From NCBI GenBank assembly GCA_902729315.2, contig LR746272.1, positions 2,700,035 to 2,764,034 of the forward strand: 64,000 bases of DNA. Direction: 5' to 3'. Source of the DNA: Spirodela intermedia. Its lineage: Eukaryota > Streptophyta > Magnoliopsida > Alismatales > Araceae. Position numbers and translations under genes: made by a program. The notes beneath the pieces were generated by a model. That model saw only the letters and a list, made by a program, of their open reading frames with translations, had not been told where the DNA came from and did no database searches. This document shows, piece after piece, positions 27,801 to 38,488 of the stretch (position 1 is the first letter of the stretch; every line of letters begins with the position of its first letter).

Positions 27801-29346
27801 TGATGTCAGGCGTAGCTCTGCATGCAAACCAAGAACTCCTTTTTTCTCATAAAAACTAATTTCTGAAATTAAAGGTAAATCTTATTTTCAGAAAAGAGTG
27901 TGTGGTTTATACTTCAAATTGATCAATCAATCAGCAGTTTACACATAATCTATCGTTATCACCGTTTGATTTTTCGATCAGATATGACACTCTTGGAGTC
28001 ATCTAGCTTTGGATAATCGATTATACATGGTGGGCATTTATTTGGGGGGTATCCACCATTTTGCAATGCAAAGCTTTATCGATTTGCACATTTTTTTTTG
28101 GTAATCTAGATGTCTAACCAGTAAAGCCCATGATTTTTCACACATGTTTGTGTGGAATGTAATCATCAGTGGAGAATTTAAATTTAGCCCTCTTAGAGAT
28201 TTTTCATTCACCTGTTTTGTATACCATGGATATTTTTGGTGCTGCTCACTCCGACTTTGGTGACGGTGAGATGCATAGAAAGACACCCCATTTATTGATC
28301 ATGCATGATAGTTATAGCTTTGCTCATTGATCATCTACAATACACGTACCGCAATTTGATTTAATATTTTTTTTCTATGAATAGATGCAGAGCTTTATCA
28401 TATATTTGGAATTATCTCTCGTAAATCTTCTCTTAATGAGAATTGTCTCGCTTTCATCATCTGTGTTTAGATACCCATAAAAGCACCAGGACGAGCTCGT
28501 GGAGAGCTGGAAATCACATATGTCGATGAAGAAATAAGGTGACTAATCACGACTGATCATCACATTGTTCTAATATATATCCGAGAGTCAACTCTTTTGA
28601 TTATTTCTTGTTATGTCTTTTCTACACTCGAATGGGTTATCTGTAAGAGAGCATTCAGACTCTTATTCCTACCTGTGAGGGATTGAGAGACTGTCATGGA
28701 GCCCGTAATGTGGACGAACTGATGAACTGGATTAACCAGATTAATTTCTCATTGAATTTATCTTTTCCCAGACATTTATTGGGACTATTCTGCGTCACCT
28801 CCTCTTTTTTTTCCCCAAGAAGGCTGGAGTTATTCACGCCTTTGTGCCTTTAAGGTTTGGAAAATATGGCCACCGTTTGATAGTCAACAGTAATTCTTGG
28901 CGTTGACCTTTTTTATTTTTATAAAGGCTAGTCATGAGCATGGTCAAGGGACATGATTTCCTGAAGAGGTCAAAGAGAGCATCATAAATCACCATGGGCA
29001 CATTAAACCGTCTCCTTAACAGTTGACCTTGGAAATTCTTGATCTTCCTCTAATATTTTTGTGATTTTACCGAAAGGATATACATAAAGAATGACTAACT
29101 ATGTTGCAACGATCTGTAGAAAGTGCAGTCAACAATTTTAGTGGTCAAAACGACGTGGTCAACTCTCCCTTTGTTCATACATCAGTCTCTCTCTTTCTCT
29201 CTCTCTCTCTCACTCTCTCTCCTACTTGTGGAAGCTTGCTGGTGCTGACCCTGGTTATTCTCCGGGCCTGCAGGGTCTCCAGAGGTGATAGAGGCAACCT
29301 GTTCATCTTGACAATGGTGGACCGGTCCTACAGAGTCCCTACCTAA
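24382..29346 (+). CDS. FBN3: Plastid-lipid-associated protein / fibrillin 3 (PAP4 type)
   Basis: Plastid fibrillin, a lipocalin-like protein of plastoglobules or thylakoids. Six exons: 24382-24714, 25289-25402, 26088-26186, 27345-27419, 28471-28538 and 29274-29346, joined to 253 residues. Residues 1 to about 65 form a Ser/Arg-rich chloroplast transit peptide. The PAP/fibrillin domain follows: [36 protein letters not shown] (a conserved fibrillin signature), [29 protein letters not shown] and a terminal [20 protein letters not shown]. Order and sequence match the Arabidopsis PAP4/FBN3a family (about 240 residues) as I recall it. The ATG at 24382 is the first in frame; upstream only a GTG is in frame. 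Introns are 0.6-1.2 kb and AT-rich with no further genes seen. Intron 1 carries a CT/TA compound microsatellite just after the donor. Confidence 0.94.
24760..24839. repeat. Compound (CT)n-(AT)n microsatellite
   Basis: CT-rich tract (24760-24805) followed by 16 AT units (24808-24839), 45-125 bp downstream of the FBN3 exon 1 donor. Confidence 0.95.
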
Positions 29347-30631
29347 ACTGTACAGTGTTCATTCCTCGCCCACACATCTGCTCTTCACTCGCGTTTGCCT
29401 TCTCGATCTATTGAAGAAGAAAGCTCAAAGCTCACCGCCTGCCATGCTCTCAGAGATGACTTCTGCCCAGCTCATGCTTCATCAGCCATTGACGAGGTGC
29501 CCATCTCTCTGTCTGTCTGTCTGTCTCTCTCTCTATATGCTCTAGCTATATGTGATGTATATTATGCATGGATGGGTTGAAGCAAGAGGGTCGGATAGAA
29601 TGGAAATATACGAGGAATAACTTTATAGATGGGGCCTTTATATCATGTGTCCGAACCGTAAATTCCTCGTTTGACTTTTGGAGCTGTCTTTGGAACGACG
29701 ACTCTTCTTCCGCCAGGTCTCCTAGGATTCCTGGGTGCGACTGATCGAGAATTCCTCTGTTTTAATCGGACTGCAAGATCTGTGCTCGCTCGGCGTTTGA
29801 TCAGCTCATCTTGAGACTTTTATGCATCCGGAGAACCAGACCCAGATGTTTTCTCTCGCTTGGGTGATTATGCCAGCAGGGTGAAGAAGATCACCTGCTT
29901 GGGAAACAAGATGCCAGCCGCAGAAGAGGAGATAGAGAGAGAAACAAGATACCACTCTTTGTTCCTCCTTCCCTCTCTGGCTTCATCCCTTCCTCTCTCT
30001 CTCTCTCTACCAAACCAGGTTTTGACCGGGTCTCTGGCCCTCTGCGCGACGGCGGTGGAAGAGAAGCCGCTTTCCTTCCTCTTCTTTCCCCGCAGCCGCA
30101 CCAGAGGCTTCCATACCCTGCCGGTTTCCATCTTCGTAGATTTCAAACGTACGATGATGAGCTAGCTGTCTGTCTGTCTCTCTCTTAACCCTTATTCCCT
30201 TGGACCGGCGGATGTCCCGCGGCGGCGCCACCACCTCTCAGTGGAAGGGGTACATTAAATGCGGCGGCGCTTCCGCCGGAGATGGCCAATCTGGGGCGGC
30301 GCTTTTTCCCGGCGGCCGCCTGCTGGGTAGCATGGAAGGGGAAGGGCCGCCCCGGTTCCCACCTGAGCCGCAGGCAGCTGGGCGGGTTCACCGAGAGATC
30401 GCGTCGACTGGTCGGCCACTTCGAGGGGAGGAGGACGGCCGCCTTTTCCGGTGGGGGGCAGCTGAATGGGAACGGTCAACCCTCCTTCCTTGCGCTTCTC
30501 CCTGAAAAACCCTGTTAGAGAAAGAAAGAGAGAGAGAGAGCAGCAGCAGCAGCAGCAAGCAGCAGCAACACAACGCAGAGGCTCAGGGAATTGCACAGCT
30601 CGAGGAAGATGGTCTCTTCTATAAGTATATA

Positions 30632-30682
<51 letters not shown>

Positions 30683-31164
30683 CGGTATTTACAGTAAGAG
30701 AGAGAGAGAGAGACGGACACGATCATGTGAAGCGACGCTGGCGTCTACGCGAATCGTCGCAAAAGTAAGATGGTGTCGTCGCCCGCCCACGACGGCGTCT
30801 TCTGATCCAATCGTCCGCCGCCACGTGCTCGTGTGAAAGAGGGGCCGTATTTCTCGCAAGCCGCATGCATTTCCAGTTAACATTTTTTTAATAAAAAAAC
30901 TGCACATATTCCTTTTTTTAATTAACAACGTATTTTTATTTTTATTTTTATTTTTATTTTCCGAACGGGGGAAGGAAAAAGGAGAAATAAATCTCTAGTG
31001 AGAAACTTATGAAATTAAACGTGGGAATTATATTTTAGTGAAAACCATGATTATCTGCCCGCTTACTATTCTGATTTATCGATTTTAATTTGAGTTATTA
31101 ATTATTATATATATTAGATATGCAAAATTTATATTAAAGAGACTTTCGTTGGTGAAGCTAGTGG
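29347..31164. other. Spacer between FBN3 and MCT1
   Basis: Starts with the FBN3 3'-UTR. A GC-rich island lies at about 30190-30510 inside CT/GA-rich flanks. It has an ATG-initiated 78-residue frame (30282-30518, Arg/Gly-rich) that I do not recognise and do not call as a gene. 30540-30568 is a CAG-rich run, and 30840-31160 is AT-rich and leads into the MCT1 TATA box. 29510-29532 is a GTCT/CT microsatellite. Confidence 0.45.
30632..30713. repeat. (CT)n followed by (GA)n, potential hairpin
   Basis: A CT tract (30632-30679, one interruption near 30645) is followed after about 17 bases by a GA tract (30697-30713). The two are complementary, so one strand can fold into a stem of up to about 16 bp. 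Confidence 0.9.
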
Positions 31165-31174
31165 TATATAAATA
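31165..31174 (+). promoter_or_regulatory. TATA box of MCT1
   Basis: TATATAAATA, a near-consensus plant TATA box, lies 77-86 bp upstream of the ATG. That predicts transcription start near 31195-31205. Confidence 0.8.
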
Positions 31175-31205
31175 GCGTCCGCTTCGTTTTCCCTCGTCGC
31201 TGCAT

Positions 31206-31220
31206 CCCCCCCCCCCCCCC
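31206..31220. repeat. Homopolymer C15 in the MCT1 leader
   Basis: Fifteen consecutive C residues near the predicted transcription start of MCT1. The exact length is prone to sequencing error. Confidence 0.9.
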
Positions 31221-31250
31221 GACCACTTCGCCGGCGCCGGCGCAGTAGCC

Positions 31251-32987
31251 ATGTCGTCGATCCACGGGCAACCTCAACCCTTCCTCTTCCGCGGCTACCG
31301 CAACCAGCTGCAGTCGTCGCCGCCGCCGCTTCCCTGTTCCCCCTCTCCGGCGACGATAACCGAGAAAATGGCGCACGCCCCTCCCTACGTTCCTCACGGC
31401 GGCTCCTCTCTGCCCTGTGCGCAGGGGGCGCTCCGGTGTCTTCTCCTGCCGGCGGCGCCGGCCTCGGTCGTCCTCGACTGCCCGTTTCTCTCCCAAGCGC
31501 CGCCGCCGCCGCAGCCACCAGCTCCGCTGCCACCGCTGCCGCCGGCTCCGCTGCAGCAGATTCTAGGATTCCATCACATCCCGGACCCTCTCCGTCAGAG
31601 TTGCTTCCTCTACTGGCCCCTCCCTATGGTACCGAAGGCGGCGCCACGACCTCCTCCTTGCCTTCTCCGTGCTCCTCCTGTTTGTTCCTCGGGCGGCGCA
31701 GGCGGATCGACGGCGAAGGCGGAGAAGCTCGCTGGAGAGGGTGACGGCTATGGGAGAGCATCGGCGGGGGAGAGGGAACCTTGCTATGGCAAGCCGAGGA
31801 AGGGTACCTGGTTTTGGATGACCAAGGAGGAGGCCGAGAGGAGGCGGCAGAATCTGGAGAGCCTCAATCTCAGCCGTTCCTCCGCCACTTCCTCTTCCCC
31901 CTTCTCGTCCCCCCCGTCCTCCACCGCATCGCCGTCTTCGTCCTCCGCGGCTTCCTCCCCCCACCTCGAGTTCGACGAGTCCCACCCTCAGCGGGGAACC
32001 AGAACCACCGTGATGATCAAGAACATCCCCAACAAGTACAGGTCCTCTCCTCTTCCTCTCTCCCCTCCTGAATCTTCTCTGTTTCGGAGAAGAACTCAGC
32101 CTGTTCTGGCTCTCTCTCTACTTTGTGCTGTATATCTGAAACAGAAGGGAACTACTGGTAAAACTGCTCGACGATCACTGCGTGGAGGAGAACAAGAAGC
32201 TGAGCTCGAGCTCGGATACGCCGCCGGTGGACGCGCCTCCGTCGGAGTACGACTTCGTCTACCTACCGATTGACTTCAGGTGACCTCAAACAGCGCTCCC
32301 GACCGTTCGTCTTTCCCGGCGGCCCTGGTTAAACCTTTGGTTTCTCACGGTCGCCATTATTTACTGCAATCATTTGCGTACACTTACTGCTCGGAAGAGG
32401 AAGAAGAGCAGTCGCATTTATTTATCGTCGTCTTCCTCCTCCCTCGGCTTCGTATTTATTCATCTCTGGAGATCCGGGTGCCCTAATTCAGGAGCAACTG
32501 CTGCCTCGGCTACGCCTTCGTCAACTTCACCACACCCGAGGCGGCGTGGCGGTTCCGCCGGGCCATGGACAAGCACAGATGGGGCTTGTTCGGGACTAAG
32601 AAGATCAGCCATATCTGCTACGCTCGAATCCAGGTGGGGTTGGAGCTCTATCTTTCTCTCTCTGTCTCTCTCTCTCTCTGCACCGGACAACGCCGGCGGA
32701 CGAGAGCTTTGGAGGTGTGGGCTCATAAGCTCTGTGCGTGGCAGGGAAAGGACGCGATGGTTGCGAACTTCTGGGGGTCGTACTTCATGTGCGACTCCGA
32801 CGAGTTCCTGCCGGCGACGTTCTCGCCGCCGCGAGACGGGGCCCCCCCCTGCCCGCCGCCGACCGTCGTCGGCAGGCGCTGGCCTCGCTTCCCGTCATCA
32901 GCCGCGGCAGAAGAAGGAACAGAAGAAACAGAACCAGAAGCGATAGCAGAGGCCGAGGGCGGCAGCGCCGCCGGCGTCCCAGCCTGA
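31251..32987 (+). CDS. MCT1: Mei2-like RNA-binding protein, C-terminal-RRM-only (MCT1 type)
   Basis: Putative RNA-binding regulator related to terminal ear1 and meiosis-regulating Mei2. Four exons: 31251-32041, 32145-32279, 32492-32633 and 32745-32987, joined to 436 residues. Residues 1-240 are Pro/Ser-rich with no RRM, so it lacks the two N-terminal RRMs of full Mei2-like and TE1 proteins. The conserved Mei2 C-terminal RRM spans about 250-365: RTTVMIKNIPNKY (RNP2-like), EYDFVYLPIDFRSNCCLGYA with FVNFTTPEAAWRF (RNP1-like), WGLFGTKKISHICYARIQG and then CDSDEFLPATFSPPRDG. KGTWFWMTKEEAERRRQNLE precedes it. The ATG at 31251 fits the TATA box at 31165; the ATG at 31368 (MAHAPP) is an alternative. 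MCT proteins of Arabidopsis share this architecture. The RNA target is unknown. Confidence 0.93.
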
Positions 32988-33584
32988 CTCGTCCTTTCAT
33001 TCCGTCCCTGACTGGCAGATCCGGCAGAATCCACCTCCCTGTGGTTTTTTCGGCGGCAGGGCGAGGAGATGGATAGGGGCAGAGTAGGAAGAAGAAGAAG
33101 AAGAAAACTACACAGCAGCAATCTCCATCCCTTCAACGTCCTTCTCGTAGCAGTCTCCCTCCCTCTCTCTCCGCTACCGGCGGCGCTGTAATCTTCTCCG
33201 GCGATGCTCCGGTCGTCTCTCCGTCTTATCCCCGGGCGACAGCTCAGAACAGGAAGGCGACTCGAGTATTTATTGGGCGTCTGCCAGCTCTCGCCGGCGC
33301 AGGCCTCCTTGGGAAAGATCATGGTCGTCCATCATAGCTCTCTCTCTCTCTGTGCCTCTCTCTTCCAAGATGATAGCGGTCTCCCAGTCGCCGGCGATGT
33401 CGAGCAGCCGCGCCGTGATCTGTGGAGTTCGACGGCGGCGGACAAATAATCAGGATCATCAGTTCTCTGGGCATCGAAGGGTTGGAGGAGATTCAGAGAA
33501 GATGAAAGAAAAACAAAGAAATGATCATATAGGAGATTGAAGGCCCGTCACATCTCTAAATCTCTGAGCTTCAGCGTCACCGAG

Positions 33585-33587
<3 letters not shown>

Positions 33588-33625
<38 letters not shown>

Positions 33626-33962
33626 CGTTCAAAACGTGGACTCCCCGCCTCTTGCGTTGGCCATGCATTGGCAGAGCCGTCCCTCTGTCGGGGGTAGACA
33701 GAAGGGATACGAGGCACAGGGAGAGAGAGAGAGACGAAGAGACAGCGAGGGAGCGAACGAGAGAGACACAGCGAGGAGAGTGGGAGCGGCTCGGCGAGAG
33801 ATAGAGGCACAGCGAGAGAGAGAGAGAGAGAGACAGACAGACGCAGAGAGAGAGAGATAAAGAGACGCAGAGAGAGAGACAGGGAGAGGCGTAGAGAAAA
33901 GACAGAGGGAGAGGCGTAGAGAAAAGAGAGAGATGCAGAGAGAGAGAGAGAGAGAGAGAGGG
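33588..33962. repeat. Purine-rich GA tracts
   Basis: Pure (GA)n at 33588-33623, then a 245-bp block at about 33716-33962 composed mainly of GAGA, AGACAG and GAGGCGTAGAGAAAAGA motifs, including a short tandem repeat of GGAGAGGCGTAGAGAAAAGA near 33881-33925. It is asymmetric for purines on the plus strand. Confidence 0.9.
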
Positions 33963-34564
33963 GCTTCCATTAGCGTTGCCTTCTGAACTCCCCCATCAAG
34001 CAATCAATCGCTGTGTACTGTACTCGAAACAATACAGCGCAGAATACGAGAGTATAAAAGTAATAGCGAAATATTATGCTTCTGCACTCTCCTGCCCCTC
34101 TTACCCCAGCTAAACAGCCCTGAGAAGACCGGTGTTGTGGGGTGAAGCACAATTTTTGTTTCTTCAGGGTTCCAAAGCCCATTTTGAGAAATCTGCGGCT
34201 CTGTGGGTAATCGCCCCCCTTTTTTGGAGCCGAACTGTAATACATTTCAATTATATATAATTATTTCTGTTTATTCCCAATAAAAGGTGCGATAAAAGCC
34301 AAATCATTATAAATAAATAAATAAATTCGGCTGAGAAAGAAAAAAGAGCCCGAGTGTTTATGCGAAGAGGTAATTACTTTTTGATAGCGGATTATTTATT
34401 CTCCGAAATAAATTATTAAATCGAGACGGCAGGAAGAGGCACCCTTACTCTTTCTAATCAGGAAATATGCACATTTTCTGGGATAAAATAGAGAAATAAA
34501 TTATTTTTTTGGTAATCTGGGATAATTTACGACGAGGGTTTTTTTTCTGTTTTTTTAATGGAAA

Positions 34565-34861
34565 ATGGATTTTGTTGCAACAAAAAACCAGAATATTAAT
34601 CCATCTGGCCACCTCTCGACGTGGTTCGACGGCGCCGCCGGGGTGCTGACGTTCTTCGTAATGTTCGTGGAGCCCTCAAGGAGGTTGCAGAGGCGGACGA
34701 CAACCTCCGCCATTTACCTCGCCGATGGGGCTCCGAAGGTCGTAGACGCCTCTCCGGTCGACAGCCTCTGCGGAGGAGGCAAGACAGGGTTGCCGACCGT
34801 TCCTTCTCCTCCGATCAGGAGAGCGGCAGCTGTGTTCTACGTCTTCCGGCATTGCTTGTAA
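34565..34861 (+). other. Unrecognised 98-residue open frame in a GC-rich patch
   Basis: ATG-initiated frame, MDFVATKNQNINPSGHLSTW onward, ending FYVFRHCL. The core 34615-34860 is clearly GC-richer than its flanks, as exons in this window are. I see no family motif, and other frames are also open across the GC-rich part. It could be a single-exon small gene, an exon remnant or chance. Confidence 0.2.
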
Positions 34862-37800
34862 TCCAAGATGAAGTCATTTCCCCGGCTGCCTTACCCCGTC
34901 CGCCATCTCTGTCACATATTCTGGTCGGTGTCGGCTTGCGGGGCTCTGTGATGCTGGTAGTAACCATTGCTTATAATCTAGGGGCTTTGTGTTGTTCGGT
35001 TTCCCATCTACGTACGCTTTTGTTTGATTGTCCCTGTTGTTCTTCAAGTTCGGAAATGTTATATCACTCTTCGCGGTATAAGATCCTTGTAATTCGTGCG
35101 CATTCGGTTGTAACAGTGATCAATGTTGAGGAACGAAAACATTGACTTTACAAATCTAAGAGCGCGAAGGAACCAAAAGCAATTTTTTTTTTTTTTTGGG
35201 TGTTGTAGGATAGAGCAAAAGCAATTTTTCCTTCATTGAAACGGTTTGAACCGCATGTTGTTCTCATTAAATGATTGTTTCGGCCGCACAAAATTCTTAT
35301 AAACTGATATATTTTTGTTCACATAATGCGATATTGTGTAATGTACGCAAATTGGCTACGACTGGTGCTAACCTTCTGGAATTAGCCATGAAAAATCTCT
35401 GTTGCAAGACGGAAGGGATAATTGAAGAGTCCACTGCCAAATCTAATATCAATCTGAGACCAGCACGACGTCGGTGGAGGAGTCTTTTTAACAGAGCGTT
35501 TGTCCTGGATCCGCATAGTTTGGTTTTTCATCTGATAAACATGATATGCTAAACTAAGCTGGAGAAATCGTTCCTTGCTTTGATGCTGAGTTACGAGAAA
35601 ATAGTAGCAGTTGAGAAGGTCTAGATTACTGTCATTAGCAGCTTCGTGCAAGAGAAGAAATCACACGAAAGATGACTCTTCCCTGGTTTGGTCACTGTAG
35701 CTTACGACAGGAATCACGTCACAAGTGTCTGAAAAATTTCAGTTGAATTTCGCCAATATGGTTACTGTTTTTTTTTATCATGAAGATAACTCTTTAAAGC
35801 CAATATTACGCTTCAATATGTGGAAGTAAAGCTATAAGGGAGTCTAGGACCTTCGAATTTTCCCTTGCCTTTTTTTTCTCTCTGTGTGCTTGCATGGTGT
35901 ATAATTTTGTGCTGAAGAAGTTTCCAAATTAGCTATCACCCTCCGACATTTAGTTAGTATCCATTTTATCCACAAACGAATTATTTTTCATTTTCATAAT
36001 GAGTTATTCTCAATTCTTTGCTCAATTCTTCCCTGTTTCTCAGTGGGAACCCTGCCTCTGATCGCCGCCATGCTCCTGGTTCAGCACCTCCGATTTACCG
36101 GCCATCTCTAGTAATGCCCGAGAACAAGAGTTGTGCCATCATCTCTGAAGATAGATGATGATGTTTCTTAAGCTTGAGAGGTGGCTCTAGGCTCTTATTT
36201 CTGGTTTTTTTTAATGCTTTTGTATCATTCTGTCTTTCATTTCTCATTATCTTTTGGTTGTAATTTTCGTGGGAATCTATTTCTGGGAGTTCTTTTGATG
36301 TGCTTTAGAGTTGTACTACCAAAAATCTATCCCAGATGATGATTGGATTTTAGTTCTTCAAGTAGTTTTTCATGATGGAGAAGCTCATGGAAATCGAAAA
36401 TAATTATTTCGGAAGATTTGACCAGTAAGGAAAGGAGTACATAGAATGGAATGTGAATTAGGTGGGGAACAACCGGCAACTTGAACTTTTATTAAAAACG
36501 TGTTCATAAAAACCACAAATTCCGGGATAGATTGGTAACTTGATCATTGATCTTACTCGGAAAATGTAGCATTTTTGGATATTTTCCCTGACTTACTGTC
36601 ATCACGGTTGTCATAAATCCCTCATTCCTTCCTGAAACTGTTGGAAGTTCCAATTTCTTCATCCGATATTTTCACCTGAGATTATCACCTTGTCCCATAT
36701 CCAGAATCTGTCACGCATATTTGAAATTGGTTGCAGTGAATTGATCCTTTATCATACTGCCATCTTTTTAATTTTTTTTGTTGGGCCTACAGTAGGATAG
36801 GATCATAGATATTATTGTCTTCAGGGTTTCCCCACTAACAATTCATTCTCCACTATTCTTTGGAATTATTCGTTTTCTTTTTCTACGGATGACTGAAAAG
36901 GTATACATTGTGAAGGGTGTAGAACTGAAGTTTCACTGTGAGTTGTTAAAGATTGGTGTTAGAGATACATACATTCAAGGAGAGGAATCACATGTGAGTA
37001 GTTCATAATACAAGGTTTAAAGAGAGAACCAAATTTAGTCCTGACTGGTGGGGGGCTGAACCATCGACAGCTAGATGTAACTGCTGTAAGCCTGGGCTTT
37101 TATTGTAGTTAAATATATTACAGCATTGCCAATCTTATACAGTCATAGGTATATGCTTGTCTTAATTTCCTTTTACACTGCCTAGTGTTATATTCAAACT
37201 TGGCAGCGATGACCATTCTCATTCTGTTGAAGGTTTATTTGAAACGACCAGGCTGTGGAGAGATTGCCATTAAGTTTTGATTAGACCTATACCAGGTCAG
37301 CTGAATCAAATTACCTTTGCTGAGGTCTGGCACTCTCTGCACATGCTGTGCAATTTGCCCACAGCTATGTTTATTTCTATTGCACCTGACTTCTAAAATA
37401 GACGTCAGCAGAGTAGTTGAATGTAGTTGTCCAGCATTCAGAAGGAGACTTCTAGATGATAAAAATTGACAAAGATTATCTGGGTTTATTTTTGTATGAT
37501 CATTGTAGATGTCAAAGACGGACTTGTGAAAATGGAAATGGCGAACACAAGATAGGTCTATAGTTGGATTAACTCATCTGATCATCGCAGGAGTATTGAA
37601 GCACAAGGTGCCACCAAATTTAATGGGCTATACCATCTCCTTTGAAAGTGAAGATTTGATGTTGAAAATTTTGCATGATATCTCCCTTGATGTGATTGCC
37701 GAGCTCTTCCTTGAGATGGCACAAACACTCAAGTAGTTTTTGGTAGTAGGAGACATCATTGATTTCTTAGATGCTCCTCATGCCAGACCTGAAAAAGGGC

Positions 37801-38432
37801 CTCAATTGTGACAGACACTGGTTAGTGCCTTCTAGTAACTATGGTAGACATGGAGAATTTAGAAGCATAGATCTTTAAGAATATCGAAAAACATGATTTC
37901 TCATCTTCCATGCGATTCTTTGGGCCATTACTGAGCTGAACCATACTATATTTGAACATGAGACTTTCTTTTTGTTCCTCAGTTGTAGAAGAGTGGGAAG
38001 TGGCAAGTTTACTATTCTGAGAACTTTGGAATCATTGAAGAGTCTACATGAGGCACCTATTGCTCTTTCTATGGAATTCTTTCCAGAGATAATCATACAC
38101 ATACATTAAATCCTATGCTATTTCTATTTTTAATGGATTTCTTGTACCAGTCCATAACGATCAAAGTCGAATTGCGAGTAAATGCATGATGCACACGTTT
38201 AAAAGAAGCATTACGGCTGCAACCCATGGACGCCATATGGTTCTATCCCAGATAGATGGTTATTTAACGTAGTTGTATGCTGTAGTTACCGACATCTTGG
38301 GGTCCAGTGGCAGCCAATGGAGTTGATTGCTGACTGTGGACTGTTTTTCATGGTTGAACATGTTACTGTTCCCCAGATCCGGCTCAACTAGGGTCCCCAA
38401 TTATTGGAGAAGAACAGAAATAGGTTGCTAGT

Positions 38433-38488
38433 TCATGGGTTCATGGGTTCATGGGCTCATGGGCTCATGGGCTCATGGGCTCATGGGC
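38433..38488. repeat. Octamer minisatellite, seven units
   Basis: Seven perfect-length units of YTCATGGG: three TTCATGGG followed by four CTCATGGG. The block structure suggests a T-to-C change followed by expansion. Confidence 0.95.

Noticed and set aside
33204..33449. Small GC-rich frames on both strands after MCT1
   Set aside because: No frame shows a known motif, all three overlap in GC-rich DNA, and the region is more simply the MCT1 3' flank.
34621..35145. 174-codon plus frame overlapping the orphan open frame
   Set aside because: It begins with GTG and has Arg-rich composition expected of an alternative frame in GC-rich DNA.
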